DNA of 9,268 nt from Bifidobacteriaceae bacterium (GTDB lineage: Bacteria; Actinomycetota; Actinomycetes; Actinomycetales; WQXJ01), in assembly GCA_031278665.1 (NCBI GenBank), contig JAITKC010000133.1, positions 1 through 9,268 of the forward strand, read 5' to 3'. The notes beneath the pieces were generated by a model. It saw nothing but the letters and a program-made list of their open reading frames with translations. It ran no database searches and was not told the DNA's origin. Numbering within the stretch: position 1 is the stretch's first letter; each line of letters opens with the position of its first letter. The position numbers and the translations under genes are program-made. Shown in pieces: positions 1-7,700 of the stretch.

Positions 1-1305
1 AGGCGCGGTGACAAATGGGAGGGGCGGCTGAAGCTGGGCCGCCGCGTCGTCAAGACGCGCCGGTTCGACACCAAGCGCGACGCCGCGCGCTGGGAGCGCC
101 GCCAACGCGCCGCGTTCGACGACCACGGCTACGACCCGCGCCTTGGCAAGGCTTCCGTCGAGGAACTCATCGCCGCCTGGCTCGTCCAGCGGGTCGGAAA
201 GGTCAGCCAGACCACCCTCAACACCGACCGCTACCTGCTTCCCACACCAGGCCAACGCTCTGGCGCGTCCCGGGCCGAGCCGGTCCTTCCGACCTGGTTC
301 CTCAAACTCCAAGTCGCCAAGGTCGCCGGCACCGCCGTGGCGAAGTGGCAAGACGAACTGCTCGCCCGCGGCCTGGCGCCGACCACCGTCAAACGGCACC
401 GGGAGTCGCTGTCATCATTCTTCGCCTGGTGCGCGGGAGAGGGATATGTCGCCGCCAACCCAGTCAAGGCGGCGGCGGCGCCCAAGGACCGCCGCGTCCG
501 CGAAGGCATGCGGCCCCTGCCGGCGCCCGAACTCGCCGCCGTGGTCGCCGCGATCGCCCAGATCAGTCCCATATACGCCGATCTGGTTCGGGTCCTAGCC
601 CGCACCGGGTTGCGCTGGGGAGAGGCCCGCGCCATACTCGTCCGCGACTTCGCCCTAACGCCGATGCCGCGCCTCGCCGTGGTCCGCAACCAGCCAGAAG
701 GCGTAGCGGCGGCCCACGCCCCGAAATCCGGCAAACCCCGCCAGGTCCCACTGCCCGACGCGCTGCTGCCCGCCATCCGCCGCCTGGCGAGCGGCAAAGG
801 CAAAGACGATCTGCTGTTCACCGGGCCGAACGGCGGCCAACTCCACCGCTCAAGGTTCATCCAGGCCGTCAACTGGGCGGACACGGGGCGGGGCAGGACA
901 CTCCACGACCTGCGGCACACAGCGGCGTGCGAGTGGATAATCCAAGGCGTGCCGTTGACAACCGTCCAAGCCTGGCTCGGCCACAGCTCCATAGAAATAA
1001 CGGCGCGCTACCTCCACCACCTCGGCGACTTCGCCGACCAAGCCGCCCTGCGCCTGCTCAACGCCGGACCAACCGACCCGAGCCGCGCCCAGCAAGTTGA
1101 CGGGCACTCAAATGGCATCCCGAAAGACAACCTGAAGGGAGAAGGCGCCGCGCCGGCCAAGGCCCATCCCGCCCCCCGGCCGCAGCGCGGGATGGGCGGC
1201 CAGGTCCGGGCGCGCCCTGCCGCGCCGCCGCCCCTGGCGCCCACCAGCGCTTTCGGCTCCAAACCTTGGGCTCCCCGCGCACCGAGACCGGGCATTGGAC
1301 TGTGA
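1..1305 (+). CDS. Tyrosine-recombinase integrase (5' end outside window)
   Basis: This is a phage/ICE-type site-specific recombinase that would integrate and excise the element to its left. The frame is open from base 1, so the start lies upstream. The 434 visible residues begin in an arm-binding-like domain (about 1-40, with KWEGRLKLG). A SAM-like core-binding domain follows (about 50-155, with LAPTTVKRHRESLSSFF and EGYVAANPV), and then the catalytic domain. Catalytic residues, numbered from the window edge, are Arg205 (TGLRWGEA), probable Lys245 (SGKPRQVPL), His302 and Arg305 (HDLRHTAA), His328 (WLGHSS) and Tyr337 (ITARYLHH). All are present, so the enzyme looks functional. The last ~78 residues, after LRLLNAG, are a Pro/Ala/Arg-rich low-complexity tail. 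A Pro/Gly/Ser-rich stretch at residues 79-92 within the core-binding domain looks like a small insertion. The gene ends 135 bp before the 3' end of tRNA-Pro, its probable target. The family assignment is secure; the exact element type is not visible. Confidence 0.93.
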   Translation, partial: RRGDKWEGRLKLGRRVVKTRRFDTKRDAARWERRQRAAFDDHGYDPRLGKASVEELIAAWLVQRVGKVSQTTLNTDRYLLPTPGQRSGASRAEPVLPTWFLKLQVAKVAGTAVAKWQDELLARGLAPTTVKRHRESLSSFFAWCAGEGYVAANPVKAAAAPKDRRVREGMRPLPAPELAAVVAAIAQISPIYADLVRVLARTGLRWGEARAILVRDFALTPMPRLAVVRNQPEGVAAAHAPKSGKPRQVPLPDALLPAIRRLASGKGKDDLLFTGPNGGQLHRSRFIQAVNWADTGRGRTLHDLRHTAACEWIIQGVPLTTVQAWLGHSSIEITARYLHHLGDFADQAALRLLNAGPTDPSRAQQVDGHSNGIPKDNLKGEGAAPAKAHPAPRPQRGMGGQVRARPAAPPPLAPTSAFGSKPWAPRAPRPGIGL

Positions 1306-1344
1306 CACGTCGCAGAAAGACGGCCAGCGGCCCCAACGCGAAAG

Positions 1345-1365
1345 GGGGTGATTCAGGGGTGATTC
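1345..1365. repeat. Tandem 10-bp direct repeat between integrase and att site
   Basis: GGGGTGATTC occurs at 1345-1354 and again at 1356-1365, in register one helical turn apart (11-bp period). The second copy also forms a GGGG-TGATT-CCCC dyad at 1356-1368. Repeats spaced by a helical turn near an att site are typical of integrase arm-type or excisionase binding sites; that role is inferred here. Confidence 0.5.
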
Positions 1366-1398
1366 CCCGCCCCGCCCGGCTCACCGAGAGCGATGCCG

Positions 1399-1419
1399 AC
1401 CACCGATAAAACCGCTGGT
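1399..1419. repeat. Near-perfect inverted repeat beside the tRNA 3' flank
   Basis: ACCACCG (1399-1405) and CGCTGGT (1413-1419) match as inverted arms at six of seven positions, around the AT-rich centre ATAAAAC. It lies about 22 bp from the tRNA-Pro 3' end. It could bind a recombination protein, or form a weak hairpin in the transcript downstream of the tRNA. Nothing in the sequence decides between these. Confidence 0.3.
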
Positions 1420-1440
1420 CAACACCGCTTTCCTACAGTG

Positions 1441-1514
<74 letters not shown>

Positions 1515-1538
1515 AGGCTGAATGACAGCCGGCGAACC

Positions 1539-1568
1539 AGCATACCCGGTCAGCGGCCCGTCATTGAA
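1539..1568 (-). promoter_or_regulatory. Putative promoter of tRNA-Pro
   Basis: On the minus strand a TATGCT -10 box (1544-1539) lies 18 bp downstream of TTCAAT (1568-1563), a half-match to the -35 consensus. Transcription would start near 1532, about 18 nt before the mature tRNA 5' end. A small perfect hairpin, GGCTG-AATGA-CAGCC (1516-1530), covers that short leader. Confidence 0.45.
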
Positions 1569-1580
1569 CCCGAATGCGGG

Positions 1581-1604
1581 CATTGACAAACGCCGCCGGC
1601 GGCG
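1581..1604 (-). terminator. Weak candidate terminator after nagA
   Basis: Read on the minus strand, 27 bp past the nagA stop, a GC-only palindrome (1604-1591) can fold as CGCCG-CCGG-CGGCG and is followed by TTTGTC. The T tract is short, so termination may be incomplete or Rho-dependent. It is the only such structure before the tRNA promoter. Confidence 0.3.
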
Positions 1605-1630
1605 CCGGACGGCCGGGCCGCCAGAGCCGG

Positions 1631-3163
1631 TCAGCGGCGGACCAACCGGCCCGCCTTGTAGACCTGGACCGGGTTGAGGTCGGCGTCGGCCAAGATCAGG
1701 TCGGCTTGGCGGCGCGCCGCCAGGCAGCCGAACCGGTCCGCCCGCCCCAGCACCCGAGCCGGCGTCAACGACGCCGCCCCGACCGCCTGCGCCAAGGGCA
1801 CGCCGCCGAGCCGCCAGGCCGAGCGCACCACGTCGATCAGGTGGGCGGTCCCGCCGGCGATCGAACCGCCGCCGGCCAGCCGGGCCACGCCGCCGGCCAC
1901 GGTGACCGCCGCCGGGCCGAGTTGGTAGGAGCCGTCGGGCATCCCCGCCGCCGCCATGGCGTCCGTGACCAGCGCCACGTTTTGCCATCCGACCAGCGCG
2001 AAGACCGAGCCCACCAAACGCCCGTCGAGATGCACGCCATCGGCCACCAATTCGACGGTCATCTGCCCGAGCGCGGCCTGGCCCATCGCCTCCATGGCCG
2101 GTCCGGGGTCGCGGTGATGGATCGGACGCATACCGTTGAACAGGTGGGTGGCGGTGGCGACGCGGCCGAAGCCGGCCTTGGCCCCGGCCGGCCGCCGCGC
2201 CAGCGCCGCGTTCGCCGCCGCGACCGCCGCCGCCATTTCCTCGGCCGAGCAGTTCGTGTGCCCGAAGGACGCCACCGCCCCGGCCGCCGCCAGCGCCTCG
2301 AGCACGCTCTCGCCGACCGCTTCGCCCCGGCCGCCAACCGCGCCGTCGGCACCCCCCGGTTCGGATTTGCCCGATGCCGCCGACGTCCAGCCGCCCGCGC
2401 CAGCCGCGACGACGCCCGGCAGTTCGGGCGCCAGGGTCATGGTCGCCAGCCAGCCGCGGGCCGCCTGGGCGGCCGCCCGCGCCAACTCGGCGCTGGGGGC
2501 TTGCATTTTGGCGGGATCCTGGGCTCCGGCCCGCCCGGCCGCCAAGAACGGCCCCTCCCAATGGATTCCAGCCAACCGCCCGGCCTCGCAGAGGCCCGCC
2601 AACATCGCGGTTTGGCGCAGCATGACCTCCGGCGAATCCGTCACCAGTGACGCCACCAGCGAAGTCGTGCCATGGCGGAGGTGTTCGCGAATCGCCGCCT
2701 GGGCTTCGGCGGGGCCGGCGGCATCGGGGAACGACTGCCCGCCGCCGCCGTGGCAGTGGATGTCCACCAACCCCGGCAGGATGAACCCGTCCCAGCGGCG
2801 CGCCGCCTCAATGGCCGCCACAGTCCGGCCGTCGAACTGGTCGGGTTGCCGGCGGGCGAGCAGCCGCTCCATGTCGAGTTCGTTCCTATAATCCCCGGCC
2901 GACACTATGACGTCCCCTGCGACCACCACAACGGCGTCCGGCACCAGCACTGGAGCCACATTCGGCGAGTCGAAAATGGCGGTCAGCCTAGCCTCGTCCG
3001 CCGGCCGGCCCGGCGAACCGAGCCAATCGAGTTCGTCTTCATCCGCCCACAGATCGTCTTGTTCGTCTTGTTCGGCCTCGACCCGTAGGTCGACGGGTAA
3101 CACGGCCGGGCCGCGAACGGCCCAAATCTCCGATTGGCGTCCCTGGCCCGGCGCATTCGTCAT
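1631..3163 (-). CDS. nagA: N-acetylglucosamine-6-phosphate deacetylase with acidic N-terminal insertion
   Basis: NagA is a cytoplasmic amidohydrolase that removes acetate from GlcNAc-6-phosphate. The glucosamine-6-phosphate produced feeds glycolysis or cell-wall synthesis. The 510-residue product shows the family motifs in order: metal-site HxH ([10 protein letters not shown], His136/His138), GIHWEGPF (Glu203), FGHT (His302), [10 protein letters not shown] (His340), [10 protein letters not shown], and [10 protein letters not shown] with catalytic Asp401. [16 protein letters not shown] ends the series. Usual length is about 380-410 residues. The excess comes from an acidic stretch after the first strand (about 29-55, with [13 protein letters not shown]), a Gly/Ser-rich insertion at about 255-285 before the GHT strand, and a smaller one at about 321-333. 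The frame stays open upstream to 3370. I start at the ATG at 3163 because [18 protein letters not shown] resembles ordinary NagA starts and the upstream residues are Arg/Pro/Gly-rich with no conserved look. No Shine-Dalgarno is visible. It is divergent from purA. Confidence 0.9.
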   Translation of the reverse strand: MTNAPGQGRQSEIWAVRGPAVLPVDLRVEAEQDEQDDLWADEDELDWLGSPGRPADEARLTAIFDSPNVAPVLVPDAVVVVAGDVIVSAGDYRNELDMERLLARRQPDQFDGRTVAAIEAARRWDGFILPGLVDIHCHGGGGQSFPDAAGPAEAQAAIREHLRHGTTSLVASLVTDSPEVMLRQTAMLAGLCEAGRLAGIHWEGPFLAAGRAGAQDPAKMQAPSAELARAAAQAARGWLATMTLAPELPGVVAAGAGGWTSAASGKSEPGGADGAVGGRGEAVGESVLEALAAAGAVASFGHTNCSAEEMAAAVAAANAALARRPAGAKAGFGRVATATHLFNGMRPIHHRDPGPAMEAMGQAALGQMTVELVADGVHLDGRLVGSVFALVGWQNVALVTDAMAAAGMPDGSYQLGPAAVTVAGGVARLAGGGSIAGGTAHLIDVVRSAWRLGGVPLAQAVGAASLTPARVLGRADRFGCLAARRQADLILADADLNPVQVYKAGRLVRR

Positions 3164-3175
3164 CCCAGCATTGTC
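3164..3175 (-). promoter_or_regulatory. Possible leaderless-type -10 element for nagA
   Basis: On the minus strand GACAAT (3175-3170; four of six matches to TATAAT) ends exactly 6 nt before the nagA ATG, and no Shine-Dalgarno sequence is present. This spacing is what a leaderless transcript beginning at the start codon would have; leaderless mRNAs are common in actinobacteria. No convincing -35 box is seen. Confidence 0.3.
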
Positions 3176-3235
3176 GCACCGCCGACCGGCGTCGTCCGCG
3201 CCGCCCAACCGGTCCCCTCCCAGCCGGGCCGGGCC

Positions 3236-3258
3236 ATGCCGCCCCGGCCCGGCGGCAT
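3236..3258. repeat. Perfect 8-bp inverted repeat between nagA and purA
   Basis: ATGCCGCC (3236-3243) and GGCGGCAT (3251-3258) are exact inverted copies around a 7-nt loop. No T tract follows on either strand, so an intrinsic terminator is unlikely. It lies upstream of both divergent genes and could be an operator or chance GC-rich symmetry. A second, looser pair, GACCGG (3184-3189) and CCGGTC (3209-3214), lies closer to nagA. Confidence 0.35.
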
Positions 3259-3311
3259 CATCCGGACGGGCCGCGCCTGGCGAAGGCGGCCGGCCGAGCG
3301 GCATCGGCCAA

Positions 3312-3341
3312 CTCAAACAAAGCCGCCGCCTCCGGTAGCCT
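3312..3341 (+). promoter_or_regulatory. Putative purA promoter
   Basis: TAGCCT (3336-3341) fits the actinobacterial TANNNT -10 pattern. It lies 18 bp after CTCAAA (3312-3317), a weak -35. Transcription would begin near 3348, giving a leader of about 43 nt. CCGGT (3332-3336) and ACCGG (3356-3360) form a short inverted repeat around the expected start site. Confidence 0.4.
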
Positions 3342-3376
3342 CTTACGGGGCCTAAACCGGCCCCGGCCAACGCGGC

Positions 3377-3383
3377 AGGAGGG
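3377..3383 (+). promoter_or_regulatory. purA ribosome binding site
   Basis: AGGAGGG lies 7 nt before the ATG at 3391. This strong, well-spaced Shine-Dalgarno fixes the purA start. Confidence 0.85.
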
Positions 3384-3390
3384 ACTTGTC

Positions 3391-4677
3391 ATGCCAGGAA
3401 TCGTGCTGGTCGGCGCCCAGTGGGGCGACGAGGGCAAAGGCAAAGCCACCGATCTGCTGGGCCGCGACGTCGATTACGTGGTCAAGTTCAACGGCGGCAA
3501 CAACGCCGGGCACACGGTGGTGATCGGCGGGCAGACCTATGCGCTGCACCTGCTGCCGTCCGGAATCCTGACGCCCGGCGTCACCCCGGTCATCGGCAAC
3601 GGCGTGGTGGTGGACCTGGAAGTCCTGTTCAGCGAGCTAAGGGCGCTGGAGAACAGGGGGATCGACACGTCGCGGCTGGTGCTTTCCTCGAACGCGCACC
3701 TGATCCCGAGTTATAACCGGACCATGGACAAGGTCACCGAGCGTTTCCTCGGCAAGCGCCAAATCGGCACCACCGGGCGCGGGATCGGCCCGACCTACGC
3801 CGACAAAATGCAGCGCGTCGGCCTGCGCGTCCAAGACTTGTTCGACTCGTCGATTCTGCGCCAAAAAGTCGAGGGCGCGTTGATGCAGAAGAACCACCTC
3901 CTGGTCAAGGTCTACAACCGCCGGGCCATTTCGGTAGACGAGGTGCTGGACGAACTCGAGGCCTACGCCGACCGGGTCCGCCCGCTGGTCGCGGACACGG
4001 CGATGCTCCTCAACGACGCCCTCGACCGCGGCGCGACCGTCCTGTTCGAAGGCGGCCAGGCCACCATGTTGGACGTCGATCACGGCACCTACCCGTTCGT
4101 CACCAGTTCGAACGCCACCGCCGGAGGCGCTTGCACGGGCAGCGGCGTGGGGCCGAAGCGGATCGATCGGGTGGTCGCGGTGATCAAGGCGTATGCCACC
4201 CGCGTCGGCGCGGGGCCGTTTGTGACGGAGTTGCACGATGCCGACGGCGAGCGTTTGCGCGAAGCCGGACGCGAGTACGGGGTCACCACCGGCCGGCCGC
4301 GCCGCTGCGGCTGGTACGACGCGTTGGTGGCGCGCTACGCCGCCCGCATCAACGGCGTCACCGATTTCGTCTTGACCAAACTCGACGTGCTGACCGGCCG
4401 GGACAAGATTCCGGTCTGCGTCGCCTACGACGTGGGCGGCTCGGTCCACCGCGAATTGCCGGCCTCCCAAAGCGACATCCACCACGCCCGCCCGGTCTAC
4501 GAGTACCTGCCCGGCTGGGACGAGGACATCTCGCGGTCGCGATCCTTCAAACAGCTGCCGCCCAACGCCCAGGCCTATGTCACCGCCGTCGAGGAATTGT
4601 CCGGGGCCAGGATCTCGGTGGTCGGCGTCGGCGCCGCGCGCGACGCGATAATCCAACGCCACTCCCTGATCCCATAA
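3391..4677 (+). CDS. purA: Adenylosuccinate synthetase
   Basis: PurA catalyses the GTP-dependent condensation of IMP with aspartate to adenylosuccinate, the first committed step to AMP, in the cytoplasm. The 428-residue product has the standard bacterial length and begins with [15 protein letters not shown], which includes the phosphate-binding loop and catalytic Asp13. It continues with [11 protein letters not shown] (catalytic His41), [13 protein letters not shown] (about 127-139) and [19 protein letters not shown] (223-241). [11 protein letters not shown] (298-308), the aspartate-binding region, and LTKLDVL (328-334), the guanine-specifying loop, follow. No residue expected for function is missing. 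The start is set by AGGAGGG 7 nt upstream. It appears monocistronic: nagA diverges from it and the RND gene converges on it, with only 44 bp between stop codons. Confidence 0.98.
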   Translation: MPGIVLVGAQWGDEGKGKATDLLGRDVDYVVKFNGGNNAGHTVVIGGQTYALHLLPSGILTPGVTPVIGNGVVVDLEVLFSELRALENRGIDTSRLVLSSNAHLIPSYNRTMDKVTERFLGKRQIGTTGRGIGPTYADKMQRVGLRVQDLFDSSILRQKVEGALMQKNHLLVKVYNRRAISVDEVLDELEAYADRVRPLVADTAMLLNDALDRGATVLFEGGQATMLDVDHGTYPFVTSSNATAGGACTGSGVGPKRIDRVVAVIKAYATRVGAGPFVTELHDADGERLREAGREYGVTTGRPRRCGWYDALVARYAARINGVTDFVLTKLDVLTGRDKIPVCVAYDVGGSVHRELPASQSDIHHARPVYEYLPGWDEDISRSRSFKQLPPNAQAYVTAVEELSGARISVVGVGAARDAIIQRHSLIP

Positions 4678-4678
4678 C

Positions 4679-4719
4679 CCCCGGCACTCGGGGCCGGCGA
4701 GCTGACCGACGCCCCGGCC
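4679..4719. other. GC-rich hairpins between convergent purA and RND genes
   Basis: Two inverted repeats fill the 44-bp gap: CCCCG-GCACT-CGGGG (4679-4693) and GGCCGG (4692-4697) with CCGGCC (4714-4719). They share bases, so they are alternatives. Neither is followed by a T tract on either strand, so they are not classical intrinsic terminators. They may still slow convergent transcription. Confidence 0.3.
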
Positions 4720-4721
4720 GC

Positions 4722-7700
4722 TCAGATCTTGGGCGGGGGTGGCGAAGAACTGGCCCGGTCCGGCTGGCGGGACATTCGGACTATCGGACGCCACGGTTCG
4801 GGCCGGGTCAGGCCCAAGCGCTCGTAGATGTCGTCCCACTCGCGCCTGATTTCGGCGAAGCTTGCCGACTCGATTCGCCGCGCCCCGGGGGAGGCGCCCG
4901 GGTCGGCGGACAACGGCTCGCGCGCCCGGGCCGGCAAGTCCCCGGCGGACGCGGCCGGAACCAAGACCGAACTCTTGTCCTCGTCCGGCTGAGCCGGCGC
5001 TCCGACCGACTCGCCCGGTACCACCCGCTCGGCCGGCTGGGCTGACACCGGCGCCGCGCCAAATGCCGCCGGCTCTGCCGCCGCCACCGGGTCGGGCTCG
5101 TCCGCCCGTTCATCGTCTGCCCAGTCCTGGTATGCCCGCTGTTCGCCGGTCAGCTGGTCGTCGGCCCAGTCTTGGTCCGCCGCCTGTTCGCCGGCCGGCT
5201 GGTCGTCGGTCCAGTCCTCGTCCGCCCAATCGCCGTCGGTCTGCTCGTCGTCGGTCCAGTCCTCGTCCGCCCACTCGTCCTCCGGCCGCGGCAGCGCTTG
5301 GCTGTCCCCCTCCGCCGCTTCGCCGTCCTCGGCTTGCTCGCTCGCGACCAGACGGGCCCGCTCGGCCGCCTCCAAGCGCTCTTGGCGCGCCACCTCGCGC
5401 GCCTGACGGCGCCGGGCCAGCCGAGCCTCGCGGCGGGCCTCGCGACGATCATGGGCGCGAGCCTCGAACCGGTACAGCACCGGCACCACGATCAGAGTCA
5501 GCAGCGTCGATGTGACCAGGCCGCCGATCACCACCAGGGCCAGCGGCTTGGAGATGAAGGAGCCGCCCCCGCCGGTCACCCCCAAAGCCATCGGAATCAG
5601 CGCGAACACCGTCGCCGCGGCCGTCATCAGGACTGGCCGCAGGCGTTTGCGGGCGCCCTCTTCGATCGCCTCGCCCAACGGCCGCCCGGCCCGGCGGTAC
5701 TGGTTGATCAAGTCGATCAGCACTATGGCGTTCGCCACCACGATGCCGACCAGCAACAACAGCCCGATGAACGCCGCCACCCCGAGCGGGGTGTCGGTCA
5801 CGACCAGGGTCAACAGCGCGCCGGTGGCCGCGAACGGAATCGCGATCAGCAGAATGAACGGCTGGGCGAGCGAGCCAAAAGTGCCGACCACCAAGATGAA
5901 CACCAGCAGAACCGCGATCACCAGCGCCCACGCCAAATCGCCGAAAGCCTGATCCATGTCGGCGGCGACCCCGCCGATCTCGACTGTGACACCGGCCGGC
6001 AGGTCGAGTTCGTCGATGGCGTCGGCCAGGCCGCCAACCAACAACCCGAGGTCGTCGCTGGCCGGCGTCACCGAGATGGTGGCCGACCGCTCGCCGTCCA
6101 GGCGCGAGAGCGTCACCGGCACCTCGGTCACTTCGACGGCCATCAAATCCCCGACTGTGACGTCGCCGGTGGCGGTGGTCAGCAGCGGCAGCGCCTTCAA
6201 TTCCTCGACGTCGGCGGCCGGGTCGCCGAGCGACAGGAAGACCGGAATCTCGCCCGCCTCCTCGTTCTCGAGCGAGCCGATCCGGGAGGGCACCATCAGG
6301 CCCAGCACAAGCTGTTCGACTTGGGTCTCGGTCAAGCCATAGTCCAGAACTTTTTCGCGGTCCGCCGTCAAGAGCACTCTGGGCTGCTCGTCCGCCAGAT
6401 TGTTGACCACGTCGACGGCCCCGGGCAAATCCCTCGCGGCCTGCTCGACCTGCGCGGCGGCATCGTCCAAGGTCTCCGAATTGGCGGCCCGCACTATCAG
6501 GTCGACCGACGTCGAGATCAGCATCGAGGACTCGCTGGAGCTGACCGAGGTCTGCGCCACCAGGCCGCCCGACGAATCCGCCACCGCCTGGCGCACGCCC
6601 TCGACCACGGCCGAGGTCTCGGCGTCATCGTCGACCGTGACGTAATAGGTGGCCACCGGCTCGGCGGTGAAACTGATCATCCTCACCCCGCCGGCCGTGA
6701 CCCGCGCCATCACCGAGCCGACGCCATCGACTTCGGCGATCGCCTTCTCGGTGCGCAGGGCCTGTTCGTTCTCGGCTTCCAGCGAGGTGCCGGCGAAGAA
6801 GGTCTGGTCGGCGGTGACGGTGCTGCCGCCGATGTCGCCGAGGAAGTTCGTCTCCAGGCGCGGCACCAGCAGGACCGTGCCGCCGAGCACGGCCGCGGCG
6901 GCGACTGTGACCAGCCAGGGGTGGCGCAGAGCCCCGCGCAGCGTCGGCATGTACAGGCGCTGGAAGAAGCCGTGGCGTTCGCGCCGCTCCGATTCCGCCC
7001 GCTGGTAGGCCTGGTCTTCGGCGTCGATCGCGACCGGGGCCTGGACAAACCAGTAGGCCAGCACCGGCACTATGGTCAGCGCCACCAGCAGCGAGGCGCA
7101 CAGCGCGATCGCCACCGTCGGCCCGAAGGGGCGGAACAATTCGCCCACCATCCCGCCGATGAAGGCCAGGGGCAGGAAGACGGCGGCGGTGCAGAATGTC
7201 GAGGAGGCGACCGCGCCGGAGACTTCCCCGACCGCGCCGATGATGGCCCGTTTCTTCTCCTCGCCGTAAGACAGATGGCGCTTGATGTTCTCGATCACCA
7301 CGATCGAGTCGTCCACCACCCGGCCGATCGCCATGGTGATGGCGGCCAACGTCAAAATGTTCAGCGTCTGCCCGGTGACACCCAACCCGATGAACGCCAT
7401 CAGCAGGGACAGCGGAATCGACACCGCCGAAACCAGAGTCGCCCGCACCGACATCAGGAACAGCCAGATCACAAGGATGGCGAAGCCAAGCCCCAAGGCG
7501 CCCTCCTCGACCAGCCCGCGAATCGAGTCCTCGATGAATGGCGCCTGGTCGAACACGATCCCGGTGGAGATCCCCTCCGCCTCAAAGGCCTCGCGGAGTT
7601 CCTCCAAGGTCTCATGCACCGCGTGCGAGACCTCGACCGTGTTCCCGGTCGGAGTCTTGGTGACCGACAGCGAGACGGCGGTCTCCCCGTCCAGCCTGGA

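Noticed and set aside
240..310. A possible frameshifted (broken) integrase near residues 79-100.
   Set aside because: The same frame is open from base 1 to the stop and carries domain-consistent sequence before and after, so a small insertion explains the odd stretch without a break.
15..1100. A 361-codon frame overlapping the integrase in another frame, and several minus-strand frames over 231-1384.
   Set aside because: Their products are Arg/Pro-rich and unstructured, whereas frame 1 carries every tyrosine-recombinase catalytic residue.
1574..2891. Two long plus-strand frames over nagA.
   Set aside because: Arg/Pro/Ala-rich translations without motifs; the minus strand carries all NagA motifs in order.
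3164..3370. A longer NagA starting at 3370, adding 69 residues.
   Set aside because: The extra residues are Arg/Gly/Pro-rich and unlike any NagA N-terminus, and the region would overlap the purA promoter.
3637..4839. A 400-codon minus-strand frame over purA.
   Set aside because: It is the antisense shadow of a fully conserved PurA, with no domain and no ribosome site.
5110..5280. Spaced repeats that might suggest a CRISPR array.
   Set aside because: The repeats are tandem, in frame and coding for acidic Trp units; there are no unique spacers of uniform length and no cas genes.
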